Below, piece by piece: positions 1 to 6,458 of a stretch of DNA of 42,505 nucleotides (positions are counted from its first letter, which is position 1; the number at the start of each line of letters is the position of its first letter). The DNA comes from Lautropia sp. SCN 69-89. Lineage in GTDB: Bacteria > Pseudomonadota > Gammaproteobacteria > Burkholderiales > Burkholderiaceae_E. Under the pieces are notes generated by a model. That model was not told the origin of the DNA, did no database searches, and saw only the letters and a list, made by a program, of their open reading frames with translations. The stretch lies in the NCBI GenBank assembly GCA_001724855.1, contig MEED01000028.1:1-42505 (forward strand). Direction: 5' to 3'. Position numbers and translations under genes: made by a program.

Positions 1-236
1 TCTTCCCGAAGGCGCAGCGTGCCTGCGCCGACCCGCCCGAGCACTTGCCCGCTGTCGTGATCGTAGAGCGCGCGCACCTGGTCGGCGCTGGCCAGCGAGC
101 GCCGGAACGCCCCCGGTCGAATCACCTCCACGAACCCGCCCAGGTCGCGCGAAGGCGAATCGAAGACGGCGGCGTAGCCGGCCAGCTTGCCGCTGCCGGC
201 CGCGCGCAGCTCGCCGAAGGTGCGTCGCTCGATCAT
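1..236 (-). CDS. HK97-family prohead protease, N-terminal part (cut by window edge)
   Basis: Reading the minus strand from the ATG at 236 gives MIERRTFGELRAAGSGKLAG, then a YAAVFDSPSRDLGG stretch, IRPGAFRRSL and YDHDSGQVLGR. This is the beginning of the HK97 prohead maturation protease (peptidase U35), which cleaves the scaffolding domain of the capsid protein during head assembly. The DHD segment is the family's conserved N-terminal catalytic-histidine region. Only about 78 residues are inside the window. The ATG overlaps the capsid stop codon by one base (TGATG), so the two genes are probably translationally coupled. The protease lies downstream of the capsid gene, the reverse of the usual portal-protease-capsid order of HK97-like phages. 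The family call is firm; whether the gene is complete cannot be seen here. Confidence 0.85.
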   Translation of the reverse strand, partial: MIERRTFGELRAAGSGKLAGYAAVFDSPSRDLGGFVEVIRPGAFRRSLASADQVRALYDHDSGQVLGRVGAGTLRLRE

Positions 237-1426
237 CAGATGGTCAGGTCGTCCGCGACGACGAACGCGTCTGCGTGCCGGACGGCGACATCGACCGTGC
301 TCATCGCGCGCACCTGGACGTTGCCCTTGCTGAAGGCGGTCGTCTCGTAGGGATTGGCGAGGATGTCGATTTCGCTCCAGATGCCGAGCAGCACTTGCGA
401 CCAGTCGCCTGCGATCAGGCGGCCGGTGTTCGGTGTGCCAGTCTTCTCGGGAACCTGATTCGAGAAGTAGGCCGGCAGGTCCGCGATGCGGCCGTCCTGG
501 TAGATGAAGCCCGCGCCCGCGTCGCCGCTTACCTTCAGCGTGCCAGCGACCTTCGCCTTGACCTTCATCGACGCGACGATGTTGGCGGCCGGCGCGTTCA
601 CGATGTCCAGTTTCTGGAGCAGCGCCAGGACGTTGGCCCACGAGAGCGTTGCGAGGCTCGAGGTCTGCGGCGTCGAACTCAGCACGCCGTCGGGTTCGTT
701 CGAGCCGCCGCCGAGGATCGTCGCGCTGTCGATCGCTTGCGCGAGGATCGCGGCCAGGTCGTCACGAACAAGCTGTTCGATGTCGGGACTCGATTGCTGG
801 ATCAGTTGCCGCGACAGCTCGGTCAGCCCGCCCGCGTGCTTGGGCGCAAGCGTCACGCTGTCGAACGCCATGTCGGAAGGCGTGAGCGCCGCATTCTCGG
901 CGACCCATCCGGCAGTGAGCGACGTTTGATGCTTCGGGATCGAGAGATTGCCGCTCAGGCCCGAGAGCACCCGCACGCCCAGCCGGCGCGTGAGCAGCGC
1001 ATTGCGCAGCGGCCCGATGTACTGGTCCGGCCGGTGCTCGGTCGGAACGACTTCCGGCGCGCCGCTCGTCGTGCTCACCCGCTGCTCGATCGCGGCCAGC
1101 GGCACGAAGACGCCCTGCGCCTTGCGCCCGGTGCGGCGTTCGGTTTCGGCGTGGTACTCGCGCGCCGCGCCGTCCAGCGATCGGCCTTCCATCTGCGTGC
1201 GGATCACGTCGAGCACCGACACCCGCGACTGCAGGTCGCCGAAGGCACGATCGGAACCGCCGGCCGGCGTGCCCATCATGCGCCGCTCGGCTTCGACGAG
1301 GAACGATGCTCGCGCCTCGTCGGCCTCGGCCTTTTCGATCGACGCCTTGAGTGCGTCGAATTTCGCCTGCTCGTCGGCCGACAGCGAGCGTTTCTCGCCT
1401 TCGGCCTTTGCGAGCATCGCGCGCAT
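236..1426 (-). CDS. HK97-family phage major capsid protein
   Basis: The 396-residue product has a charged alpha-helical N-terminal delta/scaffold segment (about 1-65, rich in E, K and A), a variable linker, then the HK97 fold from about residue 95 (VFVPLAAIEQR). Family landmarks follow: GWVAENAALTPSDMAFD, LAPKHAGGLTELSRQL, an AIDSATILGGGSNEPDGVL loop and a C-terminal region with IAGDWSQVLLGIWSEIDI and VAVRHADAFVV. It would form the icosahedral head and be matured by the adjoining protease. The annotated ATG has no ribosome-binding site. Open sequence continues upstream (encoding FHALQAIREQRAGHVAE) to a TGA with no start codon in frame. An ATG at 1473 in another frame would give MLFKL and join this sequence if one base were restored near 1460. 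The real start may therefore be upstream, with a frameshift or sequencing error. Confidence 0.9.
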   Translation of the reverse strand: MRAMLAKAEGEKRSLSADEQAKFDALKASIEKAEADEARASFLVEAERRMMGTPAGGSDRAFGDLQSRVSVLDVIRTQMEGRSLDGAAREYHAETERRTGRKAQGVFVPLAAIEQRVSTTSGAPEVVPTEHRPDQYIGPLRNALLTRRLGVRVLSGLSGNLSIPKHQTSLTAGWVAENAALTPSDMAFDSVTLAPKHAGGLTELSRQLIQQSSPDIEQLVRDDLAAILAQAIDSATILGGGSNEPDGVLSSTPQTSSLATLSWANVLALLQKLDIVNAPAANIVASMKVKAKVAGTLKVSGDAGAGFIYQDGRIADLPAYFSNQVPEKTGTPNTGRLIAGDWSQVLLGIWSEIDILANPYETTAFSKGNVQVRAMSTVDVAVRHADAFVVADDLTI

Positions 1427-1473
1427 CTCGGCGACGTGGCCGGCGCGCTGCTCGCGGATAGCTTGAAGAGCAT

Positions 1474-1797
1474 GGAAGAGGTCTCACGCCGAAAAGTCGG
1501 CGACGAACTTGCGCGGACTGACAGTGCGACGCGCACGCGTCACTGACGCGTCACGCCTCCAACAAGCGAGCCATCCGCTCGATATGGTCGCGCGCGGGAA
1601 AGCGTGGGCATCGAAGGGGCTTGCAAGGGGCTTGCGAGGGGCATCGAAGCCACGGCCCGCGCGCGGGGGAAAGCGGGTCGGATCAAAGTGCAACGTTGCA
1701 CTTTGATTCCCACGGGCCCGCGCGCGCGGGAAGCCGTCGGCAATTAGTTCCAAAGAGGAACCAATACGTCACACGGGCCCGCGCGCGCGGGAAGCCG
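1474..1797. other. Repeat-rich non-coding spacer between capsid and upstream genes
   Basis: I see no credible gene in these 324 bases. The stretch contains short tandem repeats (GGGGCTTGC-type units, about 1618-1646), a long perfect palindrome (1682-1707) and two GC-rich direct repeats (1711-1738 and 1772-1799). It separates the regulatory/replication gene group from the capsid-protease group of the satellite-like element. A late promoter, a packaging (cos/pac) site or a regulator-binding region would all fit; the sequence does not decide between them. Confidence 0.6.
1682..1707. repeat. 26-bp perfect palindrome
   Basis: The 26 bases read the same on both strands, with core GTGCAACGTTGCAC flanked by ATCAAA and TTTGAT. 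It is AT-richer than its surroundings. A perfect two-fold symmetric site of this size directly upstream of the capsid gene group looks like an operator for a dimeric regulator or a nicking/packaging site. There is no T-tract, so a terminator is unlikely. Confidence 0.75.
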
Positions 1798-1799
1798 TC
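1711..1799. repeat. Pair of 28-bp GC-rich direct repeats
   Basis: Identical 28-base copies occupy 1711-1738 and 1772-1799, each starting CACGGGCCCGCGCGCG and ending GAAGCCGTC. They are separated by 33 bases that contain a small inverted repeat (GTTCC, five bases, GGAAC). A degenerate third copy sits near 1652-1676. The second copy runs into the stop codon of the gene ending at 1798. Function unknown; protein-binding repeats for packaging or transcription are possible. Confidence 0.75.
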
Positions 1800-2070
1800 A
1801 TTGCAGCGCCGGCCCTTCATCGAACTCCACTTCCGCGACAGTGTGAAACTCGTTCGTGCGATCGACCAGTAACAGGGTGATCTGCGGACGCCGGTCCGGT
1901 CCGCCGGCAATGAACCTCAGCCCCGGCCGGCAGCCCTGTTCGTCGAATGCCGCCGCGAGGTTGCGCCGCTGCTCGGCCGGCAGCTGCGCAATCCAGGCGG
2001 CCCAGGTGCGGCCGATTCCGTCGGCCACGTCGCAAAGTGCTTGCTGCGCGGCGTCGATGTTGTCGCTCAT
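1798..2070 (-). CDS. Small hypothetical protein of the satellite element
   Basis: This encodes 90 residues starting MSDNIDAAQQALCDVADGIG, with a helical N-terminal half (WAAWIAQLPAEQRRNLAAAF) and a beta-rich end (ITLLLVDRTNEFHTVAEVEF). A GGAGAA ribosome-binding site lies five bases before the ATG, which supports a real gene. No signal peptide, membrane segment or recognised domain is visible. It lies between the candidate origin repeats and the repeat-rich spacer upstream of the capsid gene. Its position in the early/regulatory half suggests a small regulatory or capsid-size-modifying role, but that is speculation. Confidence 0.6.
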   Translation of the reverse strand: MSDNIDAAQQALCDVADGIGRTWAAWIAQLPAEQRRNLAAAFDEQGCRPGLRFIAGGPDRRPQITLLLVDRTNEFHTVAEVEFDEGPALQ

Positions 2071-2154
2071 GTCGTTCTCCGATGCGCCCGCGCAGCCCTT
2101 TCGCTGGCAGGCAGTGATTCATGGAAGTGCGCAGAGATGGCAACCTCTAGAACA

Positions 2155-2364
2155 TCCCCGCAGCACGGACCGATGAAAAAATAGGCAGCGCACTTCGCGC
2201 AAAACCGCCGAGACCCGCGCCGGATAAGGCTTTCCGGCCAGTTGCGCGGCAATTTCTGTGGTCCGTGCTGCGGACCGATAGAAGTCATTTCTGCGCCTCC
2301 ATCGGTCCGTGCTGCGGACCACAAACCGGCCTTTTCGGGGGGGTATCGGTCCGTGCTGCGGACG
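2155..2364. repeat. Palindromic iteron-like repeats, 44-bp period (candidate replication origin)
   Basis: The 17-base element GGTCCGTGCTGCGGACC (6-bp arms, 5-base centre) occurs at 2260-2276 and 2304-2320, and with one end mismatch at 2348-2364. The starts are exactly 44 bases apart (2260, 2304, 2348), about four helical turns. A degraded copy in inverted orientation lies at about 2155-2171 beside an A-run (2175-2181). The two 27-base spacers are unrelated, so the elements rather than the intervals are conserved. The last copies run into the 3' end of the winged-helix gene (2285-2809). Iterons at or next to the end of the replication-protein gene are typical of satellite and plasmid origins; the assignment is inference. 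Confidence 0.65.
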
Positions 2365-2809
2365 ACAGAAACTGTTTTCCGTTGGCCGGCTTGCGCGCCT
2401 TGTTCGGGTCGATGCGAACGTCGGCCAGGTCGAAGAAATCCCCCAGCGGCCAGCCGGTCGCCGAGATGTCCATGCTCTCGTGCCAGTCGAGCCGCCACCA
2501 GGTGAAGCCCAGCCATTCGGACGTGCGCGGCGGATGGCCCATGCGCGTCTGGATGCAGAACCGCGTCGAGAGCAGCTCGCGCTTGGCCTTCACCAGTTGG
2601 TCTTTCGATGTCCAGCCGGCGCGACGCATCACCTCGAAACTGGGACACAGGCGGCCGTTGTTCTTGCCGCTGTACTGGCCCATCAAGTCAAGTGCCAGCG
2701 CCCGCCCCCGGAAGGACAGACGCTGCCACTCGAGCGATGCGATCAGCAGCTTGGGGACCGCGATGAACTGGTAGCTGATCGACCCCTTCGCGTGGCTACG
2801 CTTGCCCAT
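2285..2809 (-). CDS. Winged-helix DNA-binding protein, probable replication initiator or regulator
   Basis: This 174-residue protein starts MGKRSHAKGSISYQFIAVPK. The segment about 25-110 (LSFRGRALALDLMGQY, NNGRLCPSFEVMRRAGW, QLVKAKRELLSTRFCI) has the layout of the wHTH proteins common in proteobacterial phages and AlpA-containing islands, where a shortened replication-initiator-like fold is followed by a W-R-L strand (here WWRLDWHE). The C-terminal 30 residues (SSAARTD, CGPQHGP) are encoded by the 44-bp-spaced palindromes, so the tail may be repeat-derived rather than functional. The gene overlaps the PC4-like gene by 14 bp. Proximity to the iterons suggests it binds them. A purely transcriptional role remains possible. 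Confidence 0.65.
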   Translation of the reverse strand: MGKRSHAKGSISYQFIAVPKLLIASLEWQRLSFRGRALALDLMGQYSGKNNGRLCPSFEVMRRAGWTSKDQLVKAKRELLSTRFCIQTRMGHPPRTSEWLGFTWWRLDWHESMDISATGWPLGDFFDLADVRIDPNKARKPANGKQFLSSAARTDTPPKRPVCGPQHGPMEAQK

Positions 2810-3047
2810 CGTGACGGTTCCCCGCCGACGCGGCCAGTGCGTCTTGCGCGGCCTGCAGCGCCTCTACGACGGCCGCAATGGCATCCGACCGCAGCGATAC
2901 GCCCTTCGTCCCCGGACGCAGCTCGCCGCCACGGTCGAAGTACCAGACGCGAATGTCGGCGTAGGTCGTGCCTTTGAACTCGGACACCGAGACACGAAGC
3001 ATCTCGCGTCCGCGCGGCAGATCGAGGAAGACGGTCGGTTCACGCAT
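2796..3047 (-). CDS. PC4/p15-family transcriptional coactivator-like ssDNA-binding protein
   Basis: The 83-residue product matches the PC4 (Sub1/p15) C-terminal domain along nearly its whole length. It has an initial beta strand ending in RGREMLRVSVSEFKGTTYAD, then an IRVWYF strand, a turn, the PGTKGVSLRSD motif and a closing helix (AIAAVVEALQAAQDALA). PC4-like proteins bind single-stranded or melted DNA as dimers, and bacterial and phage versions are linked to replication, recombination and transcription. The gene sits in a tightly overlapping operon: eight bases shared with the preceding gene (3040-3330) and 14 with the following wHTH gene. A role at the element's origin is a reasonable inference. 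Confidence 0.8.
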   Translation of the reverse strand: MREPTVFLDLPRGREMLRVSVSEFKGTTYADIRVWYFDRGGELRPGTKGVSLRSDAIAAVVEALQAAQDALAASAGNRHDGQA

Positions 3048-3330
3048 GACGAACCCCCGCGTAGCTGTACCGCTTGACCCGCGCCCGCCTGCCGAAGCGC
3101 GTCGGCACTTCCTCCCAGCGGTCGATGATCGCGTAGCCCTCGGCCCGCAAGACGGCGATCGTGCTGTTAAGCGCGTGCTCGCCGATCCGCTCGGCCTCGA
3201 AGCGATTCAGGCTGCGGCCGGAACGAAGCATCGCCAGGACGCGGCCGATCTTGGTAGACTCCGAGTGTGCTGTTTCCTGAGCCGTCGCGCGATGCCAGTC
3301 GCCGGCGGCTTTTTCTTGGGTGAGGCCCAT
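3040..3330 (-). CDS. Phage-type winged helix-turn-helix protein
   Basis: The 96 residues comprise a polar N-terminal tail and, from about residue 28, a compact wHTH: VLAMLRSGRSLNRFEAERIG, then LNSTIAVLRAEGYAI and a basic end (RFGRRARVKRYSYAG). The LxSGRSLxRFEAE ... LNSTI pattern recurs in small regulators of prophages and islands. The ATG overlaps the TAA of the AlpA-like gene by one base (TAATG), so the two are translated together. It probably regulates the element or assists replication; target unknown. Confidence 0.65.
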   Translation of the reverse strand: MGLTQEKAAGDWHRATAQETAHSESTKIGRVLAMLRSGRSLNRFEAERIGEHALNSTIAVLRAEGYAIIDRWEEVPTRFGRRARVKRYSYAGVRHA

Positions 3331-3545
3331 TACGCGACCTCCATCGCCGATTCGGCTTCACGGTCACGCTGCCACTGGGTGTCCGCTTCGGCCGAGATGT
3401 AGCGACGGCGGCCGACCTTGTACGTCCGCAGCCGGCCCGACTGGATTTCCTCGAAGGCGCGCGTCCGTCCGACGCGGCGGACGTGGCACCATTCGGCGAT
3501 CGTGAGCGACTTTGCCGCAAGCGCGGCTTGAAGGATTTCCGACAC
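3330..3545 (-). CDS. AlpA/excisionase-like DNA-binding protein
   Basis: This encodes 71 residues with a MerR/excisionase-type helix-turn-helix: LTIAEWCHVRRVGRTRAFEE forms the HTH and QSGRLRTYKVGRRRYISAEA the wing. AlpA-type proteins act as recombination directionality factors and activate the integrase or early promoter; in Gram-negative phage-inducible islands AlpA is the master switch. The start is GTG at 3545 with an AGGAGTCGAAAG leader, chosen because the HTH begins immediately and no ATG lies upstream. It is the first gene of a four-gene overlapping operon (AlpA-like, wHTH, PC4-like, wHTH/rep). The 132 bases before it probably hold the operon promoter. Confidence 0.75.
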   Translation of the reverse strand: MSEILQAALAAKSLTIAEWCHVRRVGRTRAFEEIQSGRLRTYKVGRRRYISAEADTQWQRDREAESAMEVA

Positions 3546-3677
3546 CTTTCGACTCCTAGACTCCCCGCGTTCGGCGCGGTCCGCGATGCGTCACGCGAAC
3601 GCATCAGCGATCAATCTAGGAATCGAGCGGCGTCCGGTCGAAAAATCCGGCGGCAAATTTCTGCCCGCAGTTTTTCG

Positions 3678-4640
3678 CTATCCCCGGTCGCGCAGGCTTT
3701 GCAGCCATCGGCCATGCGAATCCGGGTGATCGGCCGCCTTCTTGAGCCAGTAGGAAACCTTCTCCACGTCCGCGCCGGCCAGGTCGAACAGCGCTCGCAG
3801 CACGTCGGCAGCGAACCCGGTTTCGGTCGTCTCGAACGGAATCTGATGTTCGAGAATGAGCCTTTCGACTGCCAGTGCGCGGCGAAGCCGCCAGTCGTTT
3901 TCCGCGTGGTCGAACTTCGGCAGGTTGTCCGCCGCCTTCCTGGTTGCCTCGACGGCGACGCCGACCATCTCACGCACCTGTTGCCGCGCCTCGCCGCCTT
4001 CGACCGTCGCCCGAAGTGGCTCCCGCAGCATCGACGCAAGCCGGTTGTCGGCTTCGCTGATCTGTACGCCGTGAACGGCGAGCGCATCGACCACGTTCGC
4101 GTACCAGAACCCAAGTGCGCCACTATCCAACTCGGATAGCGCCTGGTCGAACTTCATCAGCGCATTGGCGATCGAGTCCATCGCGCGCTTTCGATCCTTC
4201 TGCGATTTCGGCGTGATCGCCTCGAAAGAATCGACCGAATCGGCCCAGCTCTCGATGGTCCGGACGAAGATTCTGGCCTCGCTCCGCCAGTCGAATCGAC
4301 TGTTAGCCGGCGGCGTTCGCGTGGCGAGATACCGCCCAGCGAGCGCGGTCCGCTGCTCGTCCGTGAAGACCAGTTTGTAGTACACGTCGCCATCGCCATC
4401 GTCGTACTTGACGACGTTCGGGTCTTTGGCCTCCCATCGCCGCGCGCGCTCGGTTGTGTCCGGCCGTACCGGATAGACGGTTGGTATTCGGCTGGATAGC
4501 TCGCGGGCTTCCTCGGCCCGCCGGTGGAACCGCAGCGCGGCAACAATCCGCTCCGGGGTCAGCTCGACGCCGCTCGCCTCGAGGAATTGCAGCGCCTCCC
4601 GCTCGCGGTCGTTCAGGTTATTGAATCGGTCGTCGGTCAT
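3678..4640 (-). CDS. Hypothetical protein, accessory gene of the island
   Basis: The 320-residue product (start MTDDRFNNLNDREREALQFL, with a GAGG site six bases before) is soluble, acidic and mainly helical. No signal peptide, membrane segment or catalytic motif is evident. Visible blocks include a YDDGDGDVYYKLVFTDEQR beta patch, a long helical middle (IESWADSVDSFEAITPKSQK) and a helical C-terminus (AADVLRALFDLAGADVEKV). An in-frame ATG eight codons upstream overlaps the preceding stop and is less likely. It lies between the integrase block and the AlpA operon, the cargo position where satellites often carry phage-interference or defence genes. That location is the only functional clue; I do not recognise the family. 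Confidence 0.65.
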   Translation of the reverse strand: MTDDRFNNLNDREREALQFLEASGVELTPERIVAALRFHRRAEEARELSSRIPTVYPVRPDTTERARRWEAKDPNVVKYDDGDGDVYYKLVFTDEQRTALAGRYLATRTPPANSRFDWRSEARIFVRTIESWADSVDSFEAITPKSQKDRKRAMDSIANALMKFDQALSELDSGALGFWYANVVDALAVHGVQISEADNRLASMLREPLRATVEGGEARQQVREMVGVAVEATRKAADNLPKFDHAENDWRLRRALAVERLILEHQIPFETTETGFAADVLRALFDLAGADVEKVSYWLKKAADHPDSHGRWLQSLRDRG

Positions 4641-4647
4641 GCTCGCC

Positions 4648-5046
4648 TCACACGAAACGCCCATCAGACCATACCAGGCGCAGATGCCCGCCCGCTGTTC
4701 GCCCTTCCGGGATGTCGGGTCGCTGTCCGGCCATCGCCATCATCGTCTGGTATGCAAGCAGTCGATCGTTTGCGTCGATCTCGTCTTGCGTGCGTGCGAC
4801 GCGCACAGTGAATCGGACAGTGGGGCGAGCTCTAACGATGTAGATGCGCCGAATGCGTCGCGGGTCGTCGTCCGGGTATCTGACGTAGGTTCTAAGCTGC
4901 CCAGGATCGCCGGGTAGCGGGTCATCGGGACCGATGATCCCCGCCTCGAGTAGCTGCGCCCGACTGCCCGTGTAGTAGATGTTGTCCGTGCGCGCCTTCC
5001 GGCGCAGTGGCGGTTCCCCTCGGGTGCTATCTTGCGAATCAGCCAT
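4648..5046 (-). CDS. Hypothetical small protein next to integrase
   Basis: From the ATG at 5046 (GGAGGA ribosome-binding site eight bases upstream) this encodes 132 residues starting MADSQDSTRGEPPLRRKART. The middle has IYYTGSRAQLLEAGIIGPDD and RRIRRIYIVRARPTVRFTVR, mixed alpha/beta and arginine-rich, ending in GGHLRLVWSDGRFV. No family is recognised. The open frame extends upstream into the integrase gene's antisense-free region, but the strong ribosome-binding site fixes this start. Its stop is seven bases before the start of the 320-residue hypothetical, so the two are probably co-transcribed. Confidence 0.6.
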   Translation of the reverse strand: MADSQDSTRGEPPLRRKARTDNIYYTGSRAQLLEAGIIGPDDPLPGDPGQLRTYVRYPDDDPRRIRRIYIVRARPTVRFTVRVARTQDEIDANDRLLAYQTMMAMAGQRPDIPEGRTAGGHLRLVWSDGRFV

Positions 5047-5085
5047 GATCCGATCCTCCATTGATCGGGTTGTGGTCAGGGTCGG

Positions 5086-5103
5086 CCAGTGTTCGCGCAC
5101 TGG
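5086..5103. repeat. Small inverted repeat behind the integrase gene
   Basis: CCAGTG and CACTGG flank six bases in the roughly 100-bp gap between the integrase stop and the next gene. Without a T-run it is a weak candidate for a terminator; it could be a processing hairpin. Confidence 0.35.
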
Positions 5104-5147
5104 TCGGCCCGCCTTTGCCGATGAACCGCATCGGCCACGGTCAAACC

Positions 5148-6314
5148 CTACAGCGCCAGCGCGGCGAGCGCCTTCGCCGCGTGATCCTGCCGAAGATGCC
5201 CGTAGTGCGCCTCGATCATGGCGACACTCGTTCCGCTGATCTGCGCAATGGTCAGCAGGTCCAGCCCGCCGGTCACGAGGTCGGTAATGACGCTGTGGCG
5301 CAACGTGTACGCGGTCGTGGCCTGCGGCAGCTTCGCCGCCGTCACCGCGTCCCGGATCGGCGTCTTCCACCTATCCTTCGTCCAGTGTTGTCCGCCGGCC
5401 GTTCCGATGAGCGGCGCACCCGGAAGCTTGCTCTTCGCCTGCTCGGCGAGGAAGTCGGCCGTCGCCTTCGGGACCGTGATCCAGCGTTCGCCGCCGGTCT
5501 TGTCCACGCCGACTCGCAACGTCTTCAGCTTCGGATTGAAGTCGGCGACCGTGAGCGCGGCCAGCGCGCCCGGGCGCAGCGGCAACAGCGCCAGCCCCTT
5601 GAGGAAGGCTTTCAGCTCGTCGCTGGCCTTCTCGATCAGGCGCGACCGCTCCTTGCGGTCGAGATAGATTCCGCGCCGCCGGTCGGCATTCTTGATCGGC
5701 TTGAGCGCGACGCGCCAGGCGATGTCGGATGCGACCAGCCCGTTTTCGAGCGCCCGATTGAGCGCGGCCCGCAGCGGCACGATGTCGCGGTTTACCGTGG
5801 CCGGCGCGCGCGGCGTGGTCTTCACGCGCTCGCCGCGCCCGAGCCGAGCCGGTGCCGACGACATCCGATCGCGCCACGCTTCGAGGTCGCCCCGCTTGAG
5901 TTTGCCCAGCTCGATCTTGCCAAGCTTCGCGTCAATCAGGCGGCGAAAGTCGGCCTCGGTGCGCGCGGCCTTCTTCGCGTCGGTGCGGCGTATCGCCTTG
6001 ACGTGCTGGTCGCAGATGTCGGCGACCGTGAGCGCGTGCGGGACGACTCCGGCGTCAGCGGCATGGAACCATTCGAGCGCGGCCTTGAGCGCGGCGTCAT
6101 AGCGCCTGGACTGCGGATGCTCCGCGAACTCGCCCAGCGCCTTGTAGTGCTGCTTGCCGGTGCTCGGGTCGCGCAGCCGTGCCCACCATGTCCCGTGCTG
6201 CTCGCCGGTCTTCCGGAAACCGACGTACTGGCCGATCGCGTGCTTCGTCCAGACGATCGCGTCGGCGTCGATCGGCAGGTCGGCGCGTCCGCCCTTCGTC
6301 TTGATGTCGCTCAT
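5148..6314 (-). CDS. int: Tyrosine site-specific recombinase (integrase)
   Basis: The 388-residue protein has an N-terminal arm-binding region (about 1-75), a SAM-like core-binding domain (about 95-200, LTVADICDQHVKAI...) and a C-terminal catalytic domain. Catalytic landmarks are R in LLPLRPGALAAL, the LRHS box (R339), a SGTSVAMIEAH segment and the nucleophile Y371 in HYGHL. The first histidine of the usual HxLRH box is tyrosine (AYTLRHS), which is tolerated in this family. It would integrate and excise the element at the tRNA 3' end. The gene's start is about 145 bp from the right att copy at 6459-6502, with a large inverted repeat (6323-6374) between, the normal arrangement for a P4-like or satellite integrase. 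Confidence 0.95.
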   Translation of the reverse strand: MSDIKTKGGRADLPIDADAIVWTKHAIGQYVGFRKTGEQHGTWWARLRDPSTGKQHYKALGEFAEHPQSRRYDAALKAALEWFHAADAGVVPHALTVADICDQHVKAIRRTDAKKAARTEADFRRLIDAKLGKIELGKLKRGDLEAWRDRMSSAPARLGRGERVKTTPRAPATVNRDIVPLRAALNRALENGLVASDIAWRVALKPIKNADRRRGIYLDRKERSRLIEKASDELKAFLKGLALLPLRPGALAALTVADFNPKLKTLRVGVDKTGGERWITVPKATADFLAEQAKSKLPGAPLIGTAGGQHWTKDRWKTPIRDAVTAAKLPQATTAYTLRHSVITDLVTGGLDLLTIAQISGTSVAMIEAHYGHLRQDHAAKALAALAL

Positions 6315-6322
6315 AGGGGAGG

Positions 6323-6374
6323 GTCCGCAAAAATAGTTTTACGCGTGAAGCTTCCGTAAAACTCTATCGCGGAC
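6323..6374. promoter_or_regulatory. Two-tier inverted repeat upstream of int (candidate arm/AlpA-binding site)
   Basis: Nested symmetric arms are present: GTCCGC (6323-6328) pairs with GCGGAC (6369-6374), and AGTTTTACG (6335-6343) pairs with CGTAAAACT (6355-6363). It lies between the integrase start and the att core in unusually AT-rich sequence. It probably covers the int promoter and binding sites for integrase arms or the AlpA-like protein. No stop codon or T-tract makes it look like a terminator. Confidence 0.6.
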
Positions 6375-6458
6375 TTCGGCGAACAGTCAAGAACTAATCT
6401 CTGTTAAATCAAGTACTTGGCGAACCGCCACGAACGCCAGTTTGCTAGAGGAACTTCC

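Noticed and set aside
275-1546. Plus-strand 423-codon frame opposite the capsid gene
   Set aside because: It is an arginine-rich shadow of the capsid sequence.
2260-2364. A short CRISPR array (17-bp repeats with 27-bp spacers)
   Set aside because: The repeats are shorter and more palindromic than CRISPR repeats, one copy is inverted, they overlap a coding gene and no cas gene is present.
3167-3604. 145-codon minus frame over the AlpA-like and wHTH genes
   Set aside because: Arginine/serine-rich with no motif and no ribosome-binding site; the overlapping small genes have recognisable HTHs.
5061-6359. 432-codon plus-strand frame over the integrase
   Set aside because: No motif is visible; the minus-strand integrase has all catalytic blocks.
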